Shown one piece after another: positions 16,634-25,540 of a stretch of 64,000 nucleotides of DNA. Made by a program: the position numbers and the translations under genes. Within the stretch, counting starts at the first letter, position 1. Each line of letters begins with the position of its first letter. Below the pieces are notes generated by a model, which was given only the letters and a program-made list of their open reading frames with translations, searched no databases and was not told where the DNA came from. The DNA is from Roseibium alexandrii DFL-11 (GTDB taxonomy: Bacteria; Pseudomonadota; Alphaproteobacteria; Rhizobiales; Stappiaceae). The stretch lies in assembly GCF_000158095.2 (NCBI RefSeq), contig NZ_CM011002.1, positions 2,061,228-2,125,227 on the forward strand, read 5' to 3'.

Positions 16634-17527
16634 TCATGAGCTACCTGCATAGAAGTGGCTCTTTTTGGCGAACGTATCAGCGGCAAACCGCATGAAGGTA
16701 CGGATGCGGGCAACGTTCTTCAGCTCCGGGTGGGTCAACAGCCAGATATCGAGATAATGCTCCGGCTCCAGGCCTGGAACACGCATCAATTCGGGATCCG
16801 GATCGCCCATAAAGCATGGCATGTGGACCATGCCGAGGCCTGAGCGGGCGGCTGCGTGGGCCGCGATCATGTCGTCAGCCATGACACTCACATAGGCATT
16901 CGGAAATCGGGCGAGAATGCGCTTGGGCACGCTTTGCGAGGCCCATTTAAAGACGAGACATCCAATCTCGGCATTTGACGGATTGGCCGCAAGCGAATCT
17001 CCGAATTGGCGCGCATGGTCCCTTGAGATGTAATAGGTCCGCTTTTGACGGGTTGCGAGCCGGCCAAACAAGGCTTCGTCCGGCCTGTTGGTCACCCGGA
17101 CCGCCACATCAGCCTCGCGCCGGTGAAGGCTCAGGATCTCGTTGGCCGCAATCATTTCCATCTGGATCCGGGGATGTTTCTCGGCAAAGGCCTTCATGAT
17201 GTCAGCGAGCTGTACCTGGAACATCAACTGCGGCGCGGTGATGCGAAGCGGTCCTTCCAGTTCCGCGTCTTGCGCTGTGATGCTGGTATCAAGCGCCAGC
17301 ATTTCGCGCTCCACACGTCCAGCAACATTCAAAGCCTCCTGCCCGGCGGCTGTCGGCAGGAACCCCTCGGGTATCCGCTCAAACAACCGCGTTCCAAGCT
17401 CTGCTTCCAGACTTGCAAGGCGCCGCGAAACGGTCGAATGGGTGACCTTCAAACCGCGCGCTGCTTTGGTGATGTTCCCGGCCTTGGCAATCGCCAGAAC
17501 AAATTTCAGATCGTCCCACTTTTCCAT
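16634..17527 (-). CDS. LysR-family transcriptional regulator
   Basis: A 297-residue LysR regulator. The winged HTH is at residues 1-60 (FVLAIAKAGNITKAARGLKVTHSTVSRRLASLE) and the periplasmic-binding-protein-like effector domain spans about 90-290. The start at 17527 (MEKWDDLKF) fits the family; ATG at 17536 adds three residues, and an open frame extending to 17863 is not part of the gene. It is divergent from the small DUF1330-like gene at 17627, the usual arrangement for a LysR regulator and its target. Effector unknown. Confidence 0.9.
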   Translation of the reverse strand: MEKWDDLKFVLAIAKAGNITKAARGLKVTHSTVSRRLASLEAELGTRLFERIPEGFLPTAAGQEALNVAGRVEREMLALDTSITAQDAELEGPLRITAPQLMFQVQLADIMKAFAEKHPRIQMEMIAANEILSLHRREADVAVRVTNRPDEALFGRLATRQKRTYYISRDHARQFGDSLAANPSNAEIGCLVFKWASQSVPKRILARFPNAYVSVMADDMIAAHAAARSGLGMVHMPCFMGDPDPELMRVPGLEPEHYLDIWLLTHPELKNVARIRTFMRFAADTFAKKSHFYAGSS

Positions 17528-17626
17528 AGTGTGCATTTTTGCACATGATGCGTCTGCAATTGAAGAATTTTTATCATGACCGATGGACCTTATGTTGTGC
17601 GTGTCGCAATCAACGGAGACTTTCTC

Positions 17627-17914
17627 ATGACCACGCACGCCCTTGCCATGATCACAATCACTGACCGGGAACTCCTTGGCGCCTATCGCGAAAAGGCCCC
17701 CGCGGCCCTCGCCAGACATGGTGGCGCTCTGGTAACGGTTGATCCGGAACCGATCGTCCTTGAGTCCGCTGGAGACGCACCCAATGTCGCCGCGCTTTTG
17801 TCGTTTCCAGACGCGGATGCAGCAAAAGCATGGATCAACGACCCCGATCTCGCCGATGTGCATGCCCTGCGGAACGAGGGTGGCAGATCAACAATCGTCG
17901 TGATCCCGAACTAG
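17627..17914 (+). CDS. DUF1330-like small protein
   Basis: A 95-residue protein of the dimeric alpha/beta-barrel type resembling DUF1330: AYREKAPAALARHGGALV, then the EPIVLE strand and FPDADAAKAWINDPDL helix. ATG at 17627 has GGAG 8 bp upstream; an in-frame ATG at 17576 would add 17 residues that are not family-like. Divergent from the LysR gene and probably controlled by it. Confidence 0.75.
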   Translation: MTTHALAMITITDRELLGAYREKAPAALARHGGALVTVDPEPIVLESAGDAPNVAALLSFPDADAAKAWINDPDLADVHALRNEGGRSTIVVIPN

Positions 17915-17938
17915 AGAGCCTGGAAACAAGAAAGAAAA

Positions 17939-17970
17939 GCCGGGCATCTGCAATGACGCAGATGCCCGGC
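17939..17970 (-). terminator. Strong hairpin terminator
   Basis: A perfect 13-bp stem GCCGGGCATCTGC / GCAGATGCCCGGC with a 6-nt loop. On the minus strand it is followed by TTTTCTTTCTT, so it best serves the minus-strand gene ending at 18031. It also lies just after the plus-strand stop at 17914 and may act on both. Confidence 0.75.
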
Positions 17971-18030
17971 AGTCATCTCAGGAGGAATGCGTTTGTCAGG
18001 ATGGGGCCACAATCGCACTTTTTTTGTTTT

Positions 18031-18267
18031 TCAGCTCAGGTCTAGTTTTTGCCTAATTTCCTGAGCCAGAGCTTTCATAGTCTTCAGCACATCCTGTTTC
18101 AGGTTGCTCGACATGAATGCAATGTTGTCTTCCGCCGTTTCAAGGTCCTGTGCTAGCCGGGCAAGGTCCGAACAAATCTCCTCGATCTCCGGATCAGCCG
18201 CACAGTTTTCCAAAACAATGGGCCAATCTTCGGGAAATAACGATTTGATCTGCTCCGCATATGACAT
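18031..18267 (-). CDS. Small acidic helical protein, unknown
   Basis: A 78-residue protein (MSYAEQIKSLFPEDWP...) rich in Glu, Asp, Leu and Lys with a heptad-like C-terminal half, probably helical. No family recognised. ATG at 18267 has AGGAG 13 bp upstream; the frame extends to 18330 with a less convincing start. It is followed by the terminator at 17939-17970 and is divergent from the gene at 18417. Confidence 0.55.
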   Translation of the reverse strand: MSYAEQIKSLFPEDWPIVLENCAADPEIEEICSDLARLAQDLETAEDNIAFMSSNLKQDVLKTMKALAQEIRQKLDLS

Positions 18268-18416
18268 GAGCCGCCGGAATCTCCTGTGTGGAGCAAGATC
18301 GCGGTGTACAACCCAAAAGACAAGTGACACACGGTGACATAAACCGTGACGCGAAACTGCCGCAGCGTCATTTTTGGTTGTTATTCAACGCTGTTTGATG
18401 CAAACTTACCGCTATA

Positions 18417-19790
18417 ATGGCAAAACTCGACCCCACAATTGTTTCCAGTGAATTTCACGGTGACTCGGCGCAGGTACTGTCAGCTTTATCGGAGATCTTG
18501 GCGAGCGCCACCTTTTGGAACGCGGATCGACTCAAGAGTTTCCTGGAATATGTCGTCCTTGAAACCGTTCACGGGCGCGGCGATGGCATCCGGGGGAAAA
18601 CCATCGCCCAGGATGTTTACGGGCGGCGTGCCGAGACGGACGGGGACCCCGAAAATGTTGTAAGGGTCGACGCACGCCGGCTCCGTCGGCGCCTTAGCGA
18701 ATATTATGAGGATGAAGGCCGCGATGCGAAGGTGCGCATCCATATTGACAGCGGCGGATACACGCCGCGGTTCGAAACAGTCTCCGATGCAGAGGCTGCC
18801 GAAATCGATGAACCTTCATCCGCTCCCGGTCCTCCCCTCCCCGATCAACCGAAACACCACCGCACACTGCCATACTGGGTGGCAGGAGCAGCGCTCTTTA
18901 TCGTGACTGCCTTCGGTGCAACGTTTTCCATCTATGGGTTTCATACCCATTCGAGCGAGATCAGCGCGTCTTCGGGCAGGTTGGTTGAAAGACAAGCCAT
19001 TCTGGAGAAATCTCCGGCTGCGCTGCAAGCCGTCAATATGGCAGAGCAGGCGCGCGATCTCATTTTTCCGATATTCGACGTTGAGCGGCAGCGGCTGTCG
19101 CTCGGTTTTTTCAAAGAAGCTATCCGCCTCGACCCGGACTACGCGGGCGGGTATGCGGGCGCGGCCCAGACCACCGGGACGCTTGCTTTGTTGAGCCCGG
19201 CCGGCGATCAGAAGGAAACTCTCAAAACCCAAGCGCGCTCCTATGCAGAGAAGGCCGTGGCGCTGGATCCGACCGATCCCTGGTCGCAGTCTGCCGCCTC
19301 TTGGGCCGCCATGGCGAACGGGGACTATGCGGAAGCAAGCCGGCTGTCCACGCGGGCAAACGCGATGGCACCAACGGACCTTCATGTCCTGGAGATTTAT
19401 GGCACGGTGGCCCTTGCAAACGGTGACTTCCAGCTGGCGCTGAACCTGTCGCGGCCACTCATTGAGGCTCAAGAGAAACTGCACCGCACCGCGAACCGGA
19501 ACGTCTATGCAGTCGCGAATTTCTTTCTTGGCAACTACGCTGAGACCCTTCAGGCACTTAAGATAGCAGCCGAACAGGGGGAGCCCGTTAGCTCTGGCAT
19601 GCTGGCCTTCAAGATTGCCGCGCACCAAGCCTTGGGCCATACCGAGACGGCTCAAAGACATGCCAAGATCCTGATGGACACTTGGCCCATTCCGATCGAC
19701 GAGGTCATTGCGCGTTTCATGCGGGACCCAGCCCACCCGGACCGAGTGGCGGGCTACCTCAAGCAGGCCGGATGGTCACCTCCGGACTGA
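18417..19790 (+). CDS. Winged-helix / single-TM / TPR signalling protein
   Basis: A 457-residue protein with three parts. The N-terminal region (about residues 20-115) holds RLKSFLEYVVLETVHGRG and NVVRVDARRLRRRLSEYYE, the winged-helix-like domain often found fused to adenylate cyclase or TPR modules in Rhizobiales. One transmembrane segment follows (about 142-165, PYWVAGAALFIVTAFGATFS). The rest (about 190-450) is periplasmic TPR-like helices (YAGGYAGAAQTTGTLALL, YAEKAVALDPTDPWSQSAA). A CadC-like membrane transcription factor is a reasonable guess. No catalytic domain is present. Confidence 0.7.
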   Translation: MAKLDPTIVSSEFHGDSAQVLSALSEILASATFWNADRLKSFLEYVVLETVHGRGDGIRGKTIAQDVYGRRAETDGDPENVVRVDARRLRRRLSEYYEDEGRDAKVRIHIDSGGYTPRFETVSDAEAAEIDEPSSAPGPPLPDQPKHHRTLPYWVAGAALFIVTAFGATFSIYGFHTHSSEISASSGRLVERQAILEKSPAALQAVNMAEQARDLIFPIFDVERQRLSLGFFKEAIRLDPDYAGGYAGAAQTTGTLALLSPAGDQKETLKTQARSYAEKAVALDPTDPWSQSAASWAAMANGDYAEASRLSTRANAMAPTDLHVLEIYGTVALANGDFQLALNLSRPLIEAQEKLHRTANRNVYAVANFFLGNYAETLQALKIAAEQGEPVSSGMLAFKIAAHQALGHTETAQRHAKILMDTWPIPIDEVIARFMRDPAHPDRVAGYLKQAGWSPPD

Positions 19791-19882
19791 GAATGGGACC
19801 GTTTCTACTCGTTCCGAGCGGATTGCCAGATCGGCACCAGTCAATAAGTGGTCCTTTCCGCCGCGCGGCTCGTAGACGTTTC

Positions 19883-20479
19883 ATGCTGAAGTATTTTGCA
19901 ATCACGTTTGGCGCGCTCCTTCTACTCGGTGGTATCGGAACACTGCTCTGGTCCAACATGTCAAGGTTTCTGGAGCAGCCGCAATTCACACTGGTTGCGT
20001 CCCACGGCCCGATCGAAATCCGGCAATACAAATCAGCGGCCGCTGCAGAGGTCACAGTCATGGGTGACCGGGATGAAGCGGCCCGTGACGCGTTCCGGAT
20101 CCTGTTCGGCTATATTTCAGGAAACAATGGAGCGACCGACAAGATTTCCATGACAGCACCCGTCATCCAAAGCCCTACGGATGCGGAGAGCTGGACTGTC
20201 GCGTTCTATCTGCCATCCGATTTTTCACCAGAAACTGCGCCGCAGCCGGAGGACACCAGGGTTTCCATAGTCCCGATTTCGGATGCGACCGTTGCGGCAA
20301 TCCGGTTTTCCGGGAGATGGTCTCCGCAAAATCTGAAAGAGCATCAGGCAAGACTTGAAGCGTTCTTGCAAGAGGAAGGGCTCACGGCCTTGGGGCCGCC
20401 GACCTTTGCGTTTTTCAATGACCCGTTGACCCCGCCGCCCTTCCGGCGCAACGAGGTGCAGATCCGGATCTCCGGATAG
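19883..20479 (+). CDS. SOUL family haem-binding protein
   Basis: A 198-residue SOUL/HBP protein anchored by an N-terminal hydrophobic segment (residues about 5-25). Family marks are YEIRQY-like IEIRQYKSAAAAEV, FGYISGNN, KISMTAPVIQ and the closing FFNDPLTPPPFRRNEVQI. ATG at 19883 is chosen; the frame is open from 19682 but overlaps the previous gene by 109 bp without family sequence. Binds haem or tetrapyrrole in characterised homologues. The role in this organism is unknown. Confidence 0.88.
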   Translation: MLKYFAITFGALLLLGGIGTLLWSNMSRFLEQPQFTLVASHGPIEIRQYKSAAAAEVTVMGDRDEAARDAFRILFGYISGNNGATDKISMTAPVIQSPTDAESWTVAFYLPSDFSPETAPQPEDTRVSIVPISDATVAAIRFSGRWSPQNLKEHQARLEAFLQEEGLTALGPPTFAFFNDPLTPPPFRRNEVQIRISG

Positions 20480-20481
20480 CA

Positions 20482-20511
20482 GAAAAGCCGCCCCGTTCTC
20501 CAAGAGCGGCT
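20482..20511 (-). terminator. Terminator between convergent genes
   Basis: An AGCCGC / GCGGCT stem lies between the SOUL gene and the convergent methyltransferase. On the minus strand it is followed by TTTTCT, fitting termination of the ABC importer / methyltransferase transcript. Confidence 0.6.
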
Positions 20512-20538
20512 CTCCTTTCTCAATACATGGGGTCCGGA

Positions 20539-21135
20539 TCAGACGACCGGTTTAACCAGCCGCATACGCCAGGTCACGCTGCCCTTTTTGTCGGATGTCA
20601 GCCGGTAATCGTCCAGCACATCCCACTTGTTCGCATCATCCGTAGCATCCCACAGCTTCTCAATAAGCTTGTTGGCACCGGATTTCGGTTTGTTCGGCGA
20701 GTACATCGAAAGCGCGATCACGCCGTCGTCCTTGAGAAACGGCAGGTAACGCTCAACAACAGCCGCCGGATCTTCAGCAAAATGAAGAACCTCATTGAAG
20801 ACGATGGCTGAGAACCGTTCATTTGCCTCCGGTTCAAAGGTGTGCATGTCGCCAGCGCGCAAGGACGCGATTTCCGGATCGACATTGGCAATCTTGAGAG
20901 ACGCCGGAGACAGATCCATGCCGACGTAACGCTTGACGCCCATCGGCTGGAGCCGTTCATAGAGCAGCCCCTCACCGCAGCCGATGTCCAGCACCTCTTC
21001 AATCGAGTTGGTCAGGTTGAGCCACATGCCGATAATGCCGTACCGGCCGCTTTCGGGAAGTGATCGCAAAAAGGCCCAGCGCCCGGCGACGTATTCTTCA
21101 TCCCAGCCTTCGGCGGTGCTCGCATTGTTCGACAT
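20539..21135 (-). CDS. Class I SAM-dependent methyltransferase
   Basis: A 198-residue methyltransferase: motif I VLDIGCGEGLLYERL (about residues 42-56), YVGMDLSPASL, SLRAGDMHTF, and the post-motif PFLKDDGVIALSMYS. ATG at 21135 (MSNNASTAEGWDEEYVAG) is preferred to one at 21162. It begins 60 bp after the permease gene and is the last gene before the terminator at 20482-20511, so it may belong to the ABC importer operon. Substrate unknown. Confidence 0.87.
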   Translation of the reverse strand: MSNNASTAEGWDEEYVAGRWAFLRSLPESGRYGIIGMWLNLTNSIEEVLDIGCGEGLLYERLQPMGVKRYVGMDLSPASLKIANVDPEIASLRAGDMHTFEPEANERFSAIVFNEVLHFAEDPAAVVERYLPFLKDDGVIALSMYSPNKPKSGANKLIEKLWDATDDANKWDVLDDYRLTSDKKGSVTWRMRLVKPVV

Positions 21136-21195
21136 GATTGCTCCATTGGACGAAGCGGACACGGCCGGCCCGCTACTTATTTTTTGATCTCGTGA

Positions 21196-22377
21196 TCACT
21201 TATAGGGATCAGCCGCATCGCGCAAACCATCACCGAGGAAATTGAAGGCCAAAACCACAATGATGATCGGGATCACCGGTGCCATCAGCCAGGGATAGAC
21301 CGTGACGACGGAAATGTTTTGCGCCTCGTTCAGAAGGACGCCCCAGGAGATGGCCGGTCTTCGAAGTCCGAGGTTGAGGAACGACAGAGCCGTCTCGCCA
21401 AGGATCATTGCCGGGATCGACAGGCTGGCCGAGGCTATGATGTGACTGGTGAAGCCAGGCAGAAGGTGACGAGTGATGACCCGCTTTGGCTTCGCCCCCA
21501 TCATGACCGCCGCCTTGGCGTACTCTTCTTCGCGGAGAGACAGGAGCTTTGACCGGACGGCACGTGCTAGCCCCGGCCAATCGAGCAGTCCGAGGATAAT
21601 CGTCAGGCCAAAATAGACCCAGACGGGGCTCCAGGTCACGGGCAAGGCAGCGGACAACGCCATCCAGAGTGGCAATTCCGGCAGAGAACGCATGATCTCG
21701 ATCAACCGCTGAATGAGCGTGTCCGCGATGCCGCCGAAGTAGCCGGCAATGCCGCCAAAAAACAGCCCCAACACAATGGAGATCGTAACGCCAACCAAAC
21801 CAATCGTCAGCGACAGCCGGGCACCGTAAACCAACCCTGAGAACTGGTCCCGGCCCAATCGATCGGTCCCAAGAAGAAATGCGGTACCGCCCTCTGCAGG
21901 ACAAAACAGATGGACCGTGGCCGGGAACAAACCCCAGAACTCGTAATCATCGCCGGAACAGAAGAACCGGAGTGGCTGCACCTTATCCAGATCTGGAGCG
22001 TACTCCCACTGGAGCGTTTCCATGTTGATTTCAGATTTCAAACCGTAAACGAAGGGGCCAACAAACGAACCGTCATGGAAAAGATGCACCGGCTGCGGCG
22101 GGGCATAGAGGTGATAGCTGTCCCGCGTATCCGGCGCATAAGGCGCTATTATCTCTGCAAAGGGCACACAAAGGTAGAAAATCAAAAGGACAACGCCGGA
22201 CCAAACAGCCAGTTTGTGGCGCTTGAACTTCCACCACATGATTTGCCACTGGGAGGCCTGGTAGAACTGCTCCTGCTCGGGGCTGAGTTCTTCGACGACA
22301 GCCGGATTGAACGGTTCGGGATCCACATAATGCTCGACTTCCCGCACCGGTGTCTTGTTCTTCAGGTCGTCGCTCAT
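21196..22377 (-). CDS. Peptide-type ABC transporter permease (DppC/YejE-like)
   Basis: A 393-residue permease with a longer than usual soluble stretch (about residues 60-150) between the first transmembrane segment and the core. The five-helix core carries the conserved LGTDRLGRDQFSGLVYGAR segment and the EAA-type loop around REEEYAKAAVMMGAKPKRVI. ATG at 22377 overlaps the stop of the partner permease (TGATG); a GTG at 22380 is an equivalent alternative. Pairs with the gene at 22377-23399 to form the membrane channel. Confidence 0.9.
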   Translation of the reverse strand: MSDDLKNKTPVREVEHYVDPEPFNPAVVEELSPEQEQFYQASQWQIMWWKFKRHKLAVWSGVVLLIFYLCVPFAEIIAPYAPDTRDSYHLYAPPQPVHLFHDGSFVGPFVYGLKSEINMETLQWEYAPDLDKVQPLRFFCSGDDYEFWGLFPATVHLFCPAEGGTAFLLGTDRLGRDQFSGLVYGARLSLTIGLVGVTISIVLGLFFGGIAGYFGGIADTLIQRLIEIMRSLPELPLWMALSAALPVTWSPVWVYFGLTIILGLLDWPGLARAVRSKLLSLREEEYAKAAVMMGAKPKRVITRHLLPGFTSHIIASASLSIPAMILGETALSFLNLGLRRPAISWGVLLNEAQNISVVTVYPWLMAPVIPIIIVVLAFNFLGDGLRDAADPYK

Positions 22378-23399
22378 CACGAAGCCCTCCCGCCGAGACG
22401 AATTCTTGGGTCAAGCACGGCCAGCAGCAGATCAGAAATCAACATCCCGATCAGGGTCAGAACAGCCACAAAGAGAAGCACAAAACCGGCAAGGAACTGA
22501 TCCTGCGATTGCAGCGCGGACAAGAGAACCGGGCCGACAGTCGGCAAGCTCATGACGACCGATACGATCACCGAGCCCGAGACGAGAGAGGGAATAAGAT
22601 TGCCGATGTCTGCGATGAACGGATTGATGGCCATCCGCAACGGATATTTGATCAGAAGCTGGCCTTCTTTCAGGCCCTTTGCCCGGCCTGTTGTTACATA
22701 CTGCTTGTGCAATTCATCGAGCAGGTTGGCCCTGAGGCGTCTGATCATACCTGCCGTCCCCGACGTCCCGATCACGATGGTCGGGACAATAAGGTGTGCG
22801 AGGACTGACATCGCCTTGTCGAAACTCCAGGGCTGGTCGATGTACTCCGGGGCCATCAACCCGCCGACAGCCAGGCCGAACCACTGATTGAAGAAATACA
22901 GGAGGATCAATGCGAGCAGAAAGTTTGGTGTGGCAAGGCCCACATATCCGATGAAGGTGAAACCATAATCGCCCCAAGAGTATTGGCGCGTCGCTGAGTA
23001 AATGCCGATTGGAAAGGACATCACGTAGACGAACAGAATGGTCGCGAAATTGAGCACAATTGTCAGCGGCAAAGTTGGTCCAACGACTTCCGCCACCGGC
23101 TTGTCAAATTCAAACGACCAGCCCCAGTTGCCCTGCAGCAACCCATCCAGCCCATGCGGCCCCGGCCAAAGACCCACCCAGATCAGGTACCGCTCGAAAA
23201 ACGGACGATCGAGGGAAAACTCCTTGCGGAGGAACTCCAGCTTCGCAATAGACGATTGCTCGCCGGACGTTTTCAGCGCGGCGATCTGGTTTGAAATGTA
23301 ATCGCCTGTCGGCAACTCGATGATGAAGAACACCAGAAAACTGATCACGAACAAGGTCGGAATCATCATCAAGATCCGGCGCACAATGTAATACAGCAC
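22377..23399 (-). CDS. Peptide-type ABC transporter permease (DppB/YejB-like)
   Basis: A 340-residue inner-membrane permease. It has the N-terminal RRILMMIPTLFVISFLVF helix, the BPD_transp_1 core, and the EAA loop TTGRAKGLKEGQLLIKYPLR that docks on the ATPase. Six transmembrane segments can be read. It is separated from the upstream binding-protein gene by 254 bp that contain a hairpin (23484-23508), and overlaps the second permease. Confidence 0.92.
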   Translation of the reverse strand: MLYYIVRRILMMIPTLFVISFLVFFIIELPTGDYISNQIAALKTSGEQSSIAKLEFLRKEFSLDRPFFERYLIWVGLWPGPHGLDGLLQGNWGWSFEFDKPVAEVVGPTLPLTIVLNFATILFVYVMSFPIGIYSATRQYSWGDYGFTFIGYVGLATPNFLLALILLYFFNQWFGLAVGGLMAPEYIDQPWSFDKAMSVLAHLIVPTIVIGTSGTAGMIRRLRANLLDELHKQYVTTGRAKGLKEGQLLIKYPLRMAINPFIADIGNLIPSLVSGSVIVSVVMSLPTVGPVLLSALQSQDQFLAGFVLLFVAVLTLIGMLISDLLLAVLDPRIRLGGRAS

Positions 23400-23483
23400 C
23401 TAATTTCCCCTCAGCCTCGGAGCTTCTGCATCACGGCCCCGAAAAGTTCCGGGAGCCGGGCGACGCTGAAGATCCAAATGCCA

Positions 23484-23508
23484 TACCGGCAGAAAGCCAC
23501 ACTGCCGG
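23484..23508. promoter_or_regulatory. Intra-operon hairpin
   Basis: An ACCGGCAG / CTGCCGGT stem with a 9-nt loop sits in the 254-bp gap between the binding-protein and permease genes. Such structures often protect the abundant binding-protein mRNA or reduce read-through. On the plus strand it is followed by TTTTTG, but no plus-strand gene ends here. Confidence 0.5.
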
Positions 23509-23653
23509 TTTTTGAGGCGGCGCGTTGACAACGGTGCTGCAACAACACCGCTGGCTCTCTTGCCGCCTACAACTATCGGACCAACGCTCTAATCCCGTGT
23601 TGTTCCTGCCCGTACCGGCTCCGGCGAACCGGCCCGGAATCTCGTAGCAAACC

Positions 23654-25540
23654 TTAGTCGTCCATGTAGAATTCATCCATGCGATGAATGCCGTAGTGTG
23701 CGCCCGGATCCCACCCGTAGATGCCTTCGAGCGGAACGTTCTTTACGTCCTTGATCACGACAGGTTGGCGCACGCCAGATACGAGGCCGATCCGGATGGT
23801 TTCATCCGCATGGATCTGCAGCATTTCCTGCCAGATTTTTTCGCGTTCTTCTGTCGTTTCGGACACTAGCCAGGCCTGATAAAGCTCCATCAACCGTTGT
23901 GCAGGCGCCCAATCCAACGGCTCCCCGCCTGTGCCCTTGGTTTCGTAGTGATCGCCCCAAGCATGCCAGGTCAGGCTCTCCGACTGAACAGGTGCCAGAT
24001 CATTCGGGCTCATGTCCGCGGTCGGGATGCCATTTTCCATGCCCCACCAGACCGACATGACCAGATCGCCGGTGATGGCCCGCTCCCGCAGGTTGTCACG
24101 CTGGCTCGGCTTGGAAAACAATTTGACGCCGATTTCAGCCCAGTTTTCTGCAATGAGCTCCAACGCATCCAACTGGGTTTCATCTTCGCCGGATGTCTCC
24201 ACAATAATCTCAAGTGGACGGCCATCGCTCATCAGCCGGATGCCGTCATCATCGCGCTCGGTCAGACCGATTTCATCGAGCAGTGCGTTGGCTTTATCGA
24301 CATCGTATTCGGCCCACTTGGTGGTGAACTCCGGCTGATGCAGCGGGCTCCTGCTCAACACGGTGTCATTGCCTGGTGTTCCAAGACCAAAAAACAGCAC
24401 CCGGTTCAAAAGCGTACGGTCAATACCGAGCGACAAGGCATGGCGGAACCGGGTATCGCGCATCAATTTCCGCCAAACAGGGTCCTTGACCGTGAGATTC
24501 GGCAGGATCGACATCTCCGAGCCTTTGGCGTTGGACCAAAGAGCCGTGATGTAGTCGTTCAGCTTCTCGCCCTTTTTCAGCACCGTGATGTCTGAGAAGT
24601 TGAGGTTCCGTGCCTGAAGATTGGTCTCCCCGGCCTGTGTCTTGGCCGGAATGAGCTTTCCGTCAGCAACCGTCATGATGATTTCGTCGATATAGGGAAG
24701 CTGCTGACCCGCGGAATCGACGCGGTGATAGAACGGGTTCCGAACGAGAATGAAACGAAGATCGCTTTTGTCGTCCCTGCGGATCCAGGGCTGAAGGCTG
24801 GGAAGGTCGACATTGCGCGCGCTGTACATGTCATCCTTCTTGTTGTGCAGCGGTGCCCAACTGCGGGCCTTTACCTTCTCAGCTTCCGCCGCGATGGTCT
24901 CCGGATCGCCGTACTTTTCATGGAATTGTTTCAGATAATGCGCAGGCCGGTAGATAAACGGCGGGCGGGCCTTGGCGAGCTCTGTCAGGAAGAGCGGGTT
25001 CGGCGCATCCCAGGTAAACCGGACGGTCGTCTCGTCAAGCACTTCGAACTTCGGTCCCTTGCCATCAGCCAGCAAGAACGGCGGCAGGCCCGACGGTGTC
25101 AGCTCCGGATTACTGACAACGTCTTCAAAATAATACCGGATGTCTTCCGCACCAAAAGGATGGCCATCGGACCATTTATGACCCTCTCGGGTGTGCAGCG
25201 TGAAGATACGACCCTCTTCCACATCAACGCTTTCGAGAAGGTCCGGTACCAGTTCCAAGTCTTCGTTGTACCCCATCAGGCGCGCATACCCCCACACGTT
25301 GATGAGGCGCACATCTTTGGATCGGCCGATCAGTGTGTTCAGCTTGCCGCCGTGTTCGCCAACGGTGCGCCCCTTGGCTTCAAGGTCCACGATCAACGGC
25401 TCGGACGGAACCCGTTCCGCCACAGGCGGAAGTTTGGTATCAAGGCCCGGAGTTTCCTTAAGATCCAATGCGGACGATGGCCCGGCCAGCGCAAAAGCGG
25501 CAAGAAAGGCCCCCCCACCAAGAATGCGTTTCAGTTTCAT
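23654..25540 (-). CDS. ABC transporter substrate-binding protein (SBP_bac_5)
   Basis: A 628-residue periplasmic solute-binding protein with an N-terminal signal peptide (KLKRILGGGAFLAAFALAGPSSALD, cleavage near residue 25). Family 5 features include FTLHTREGHKWSDGHPFGAEDIRYYFEDV and RFRHALSLGIDRTLLNRVLFFGLGTPG. It is long for the group (usually about 500-550), like YejA-type proteins. The ATG overlaps the ATPase stop by 4 bp. Ligand is probably a peptide or peptide-like compound, though this cluster cannot be assigned more precisely. Confidence 0.92.
   Translation of the reverse strand: MKLKRILGGGAFLAAFALAGPSSALDLKETPGLDTKLPPVAERVPSEPLIVDLEAKGRTVGEHGGKLNTLIGRSKDVRLINVWGYARLMGYNEDLELVPDLLESVDVEEGRIFTLHTREGHKWSDGHPFGAEDIRYYFEDVVSNPELTPSGLPPFLLADGKGPKFEVLDETTVRFTWDAPNPLFLTELAKARPPFIYRPAHYLKQFHEKYGDPETIAAEAEKVKARSWAPLHNKKDDMYSARNVDLPSLQPWIRRDDKSDLRFILVRNPFYHRVDSAGQQLPYIDEIIMTVADGKLIPAKTQAGETNLQARNLNFSDITVLKKGEKLNDYITALWSNAKGSEMSILPNLTVKDPVWRKLMRDTRFRHALSLGIDRTLLNRVLFFGLGTPGNDTVLSRSPLHQPEFTTKWAEYDVDKANALLDEIGLTERDDDGIRLMSDGRPLEIIVETSGEDETQLDALELIAENWAEIGVKLFSKPSQRDNLRERAITGDLVMSVWWGMENGIPTADMSPNDLAPVQSESLTWHAWGDHYETKGTGGEPLDWAPAQRLMELYQAWLVSETTEEREKIWQEMLQIHADETIRIGLVSGVRQPVVIKDVKNVPLEGIYGWDPGAHYGIHRMDEFYMDD

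Noticed and set aside
17528..17863. N-terminal extension of the LysR gene
   Set aside because: LysR proteins begin just before the HTH; the extension overlaps the divergent DUF1330-like gene and lacks family sequence.
18816..19736. 306-codon minus-strand open frame
   Set aside because: Antisense to the winged-helix/TPR gene with no supporting motifs.
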